Source: JANQRZ01 sp965215165
GTDB lineage: Bacteria; Bacteroidota; Rhodothermia; Rhodothermales; JANQRZ01
Direction of reading: 5' to 3'
Assembly (NCBI GenBank): GCA_965215165.1
Contig: CBDCCX010000006.1
Coordinates: 3,286,001-3,350,000 of the forward strand
Length of the DNA stretch: 64,000 nt
Position 1 is the stretch's first letter. The number at the start of each line of letters is the position of its first letter. Positions 63,986-64,000 of the stretch are shown here, one piece after another. The notes under the pieces were generated by a model, which searched no databases, had not been told where the DNA came from, and was given only the letters and a program-made list of their open reading frames with translations. Both the position numbers and the translations under genes were made by a program.

Positions 63986-64000
63986 GAGGGTGGTTCGTTG

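Noticed and set aside
1..64000. tRNA and rRNA genes
   Set aside because: I looked for T-loop GGTTCRANTCC patterns and rRNA landmarks on both strands and saw none; a covariance-model scan would be the decisive test.

Overview
The window is GC-rich DNA of the Rhodothermota/Bacteroidota type. This rests on three observations. Two surface proteins end in a T9SS-like sorting domain (YPNP start, LL.R or LTLVR end). Several genes have a TAnnTTTG-like -7 element upstream. There are many lipoproteins with an LAAC lipobox and an outer-membrane Wzi-like barrel, which indicate a diderm. The closest fit is a Rhodothermia-like marine or halophilic bacterium; this is an inference from gene content, not a database result. 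I found no rRNA, tRNA or CRISPR array.

Layout. (1) 1-5485 is a surface-polysaccharide locus: two DUF354 glycosyltransferase-like paralogues flanking a FemAB/GNAT protein, then UDP-GlcNAc 2-epimerase and an undecaprenyl-phosphate sugar transferase. (2) 5486-12750 is an accessory island: a HicAB module with a beheaded HicA, a lone ParD-like antitoxin, an antitoxin/PIN-toxin pair, a 5'-poor RadC/JAB gene, an AT-rich subtilase that is frameshifted and compositionally chimeric, a strong terminator, the severed tail of a second Wzi gene, and a ParDE module. (3) 12768-28231 holds Wzi, CysQ with an SLC13 permease, a Bacteroidota-type short glycogen-synthase-like protein, an M1 metallopeptidase, HU, a zinc-ribbon/TPR protein, ModA-ModB without ModC, a nucleotidyltransferase toxin-antitoxin-like pair, and a bicarbonate uptake operon (SbtA, PII-like SbtB, beta-carbonic anhydrase).

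(4) 28528-34313 is redox and stress metabolism: NmrA-like reductase, AraC regulator, GlcG-like protein, zinc alcohol dehydrogenase, DJ-1/PfpI protein and a D-threonine-aldolase-like enzyme. (5) 34380-37407 carries YebC, RuvC, two small unknowns and a PlsC acyltransferase. (6) 37490-45414 is a second polysaccharide locus: YfhO-like membrane protein, two GT4 enzymes, pyruvyl transferase and Wzx flippase. (7) 45449-46291 is a promoter plus two overlapping genes for bacterial microcompartment shell proteins, the second with a Rho-N/SAP-like tail. No shell pentamer or cargo enzyme is nearby.

(8) 46364-57221 holds an FG-GAP surface protein, YbbR, an EamA transporter, DUF4230, UvrB with a coupled frameshifted lipoprotein, and two pectinacetylesterase-like lipoproteins, one interrupted by an in-frame stop. 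(9) 57448-60933 is an EVE-McrB plus DUF2357/PD-(D/E)XK McrC-like pair, a predicted modification-dependent restriction system. (10) 61271-63985 holds a membrane protein, a lipoprotein, a rhomboid protease and a HAD phosphatase.

Non-coding structure is rich. There is a roughly 150-bp palindromic element near the start. A dispersed element with 9-bp terminal inverted repeats occurs twice, one copy running into the modA 5' end. There are two GGTCCG/CAGACC-type palindromic elements, a 9-bp microsatellite between mcrB and mcrC, and a leader module shared by four unrelated genes. The best candidates for something new are the cargo-less shell-protein pair, the EVE-McrBC pair and the chimeric protease.
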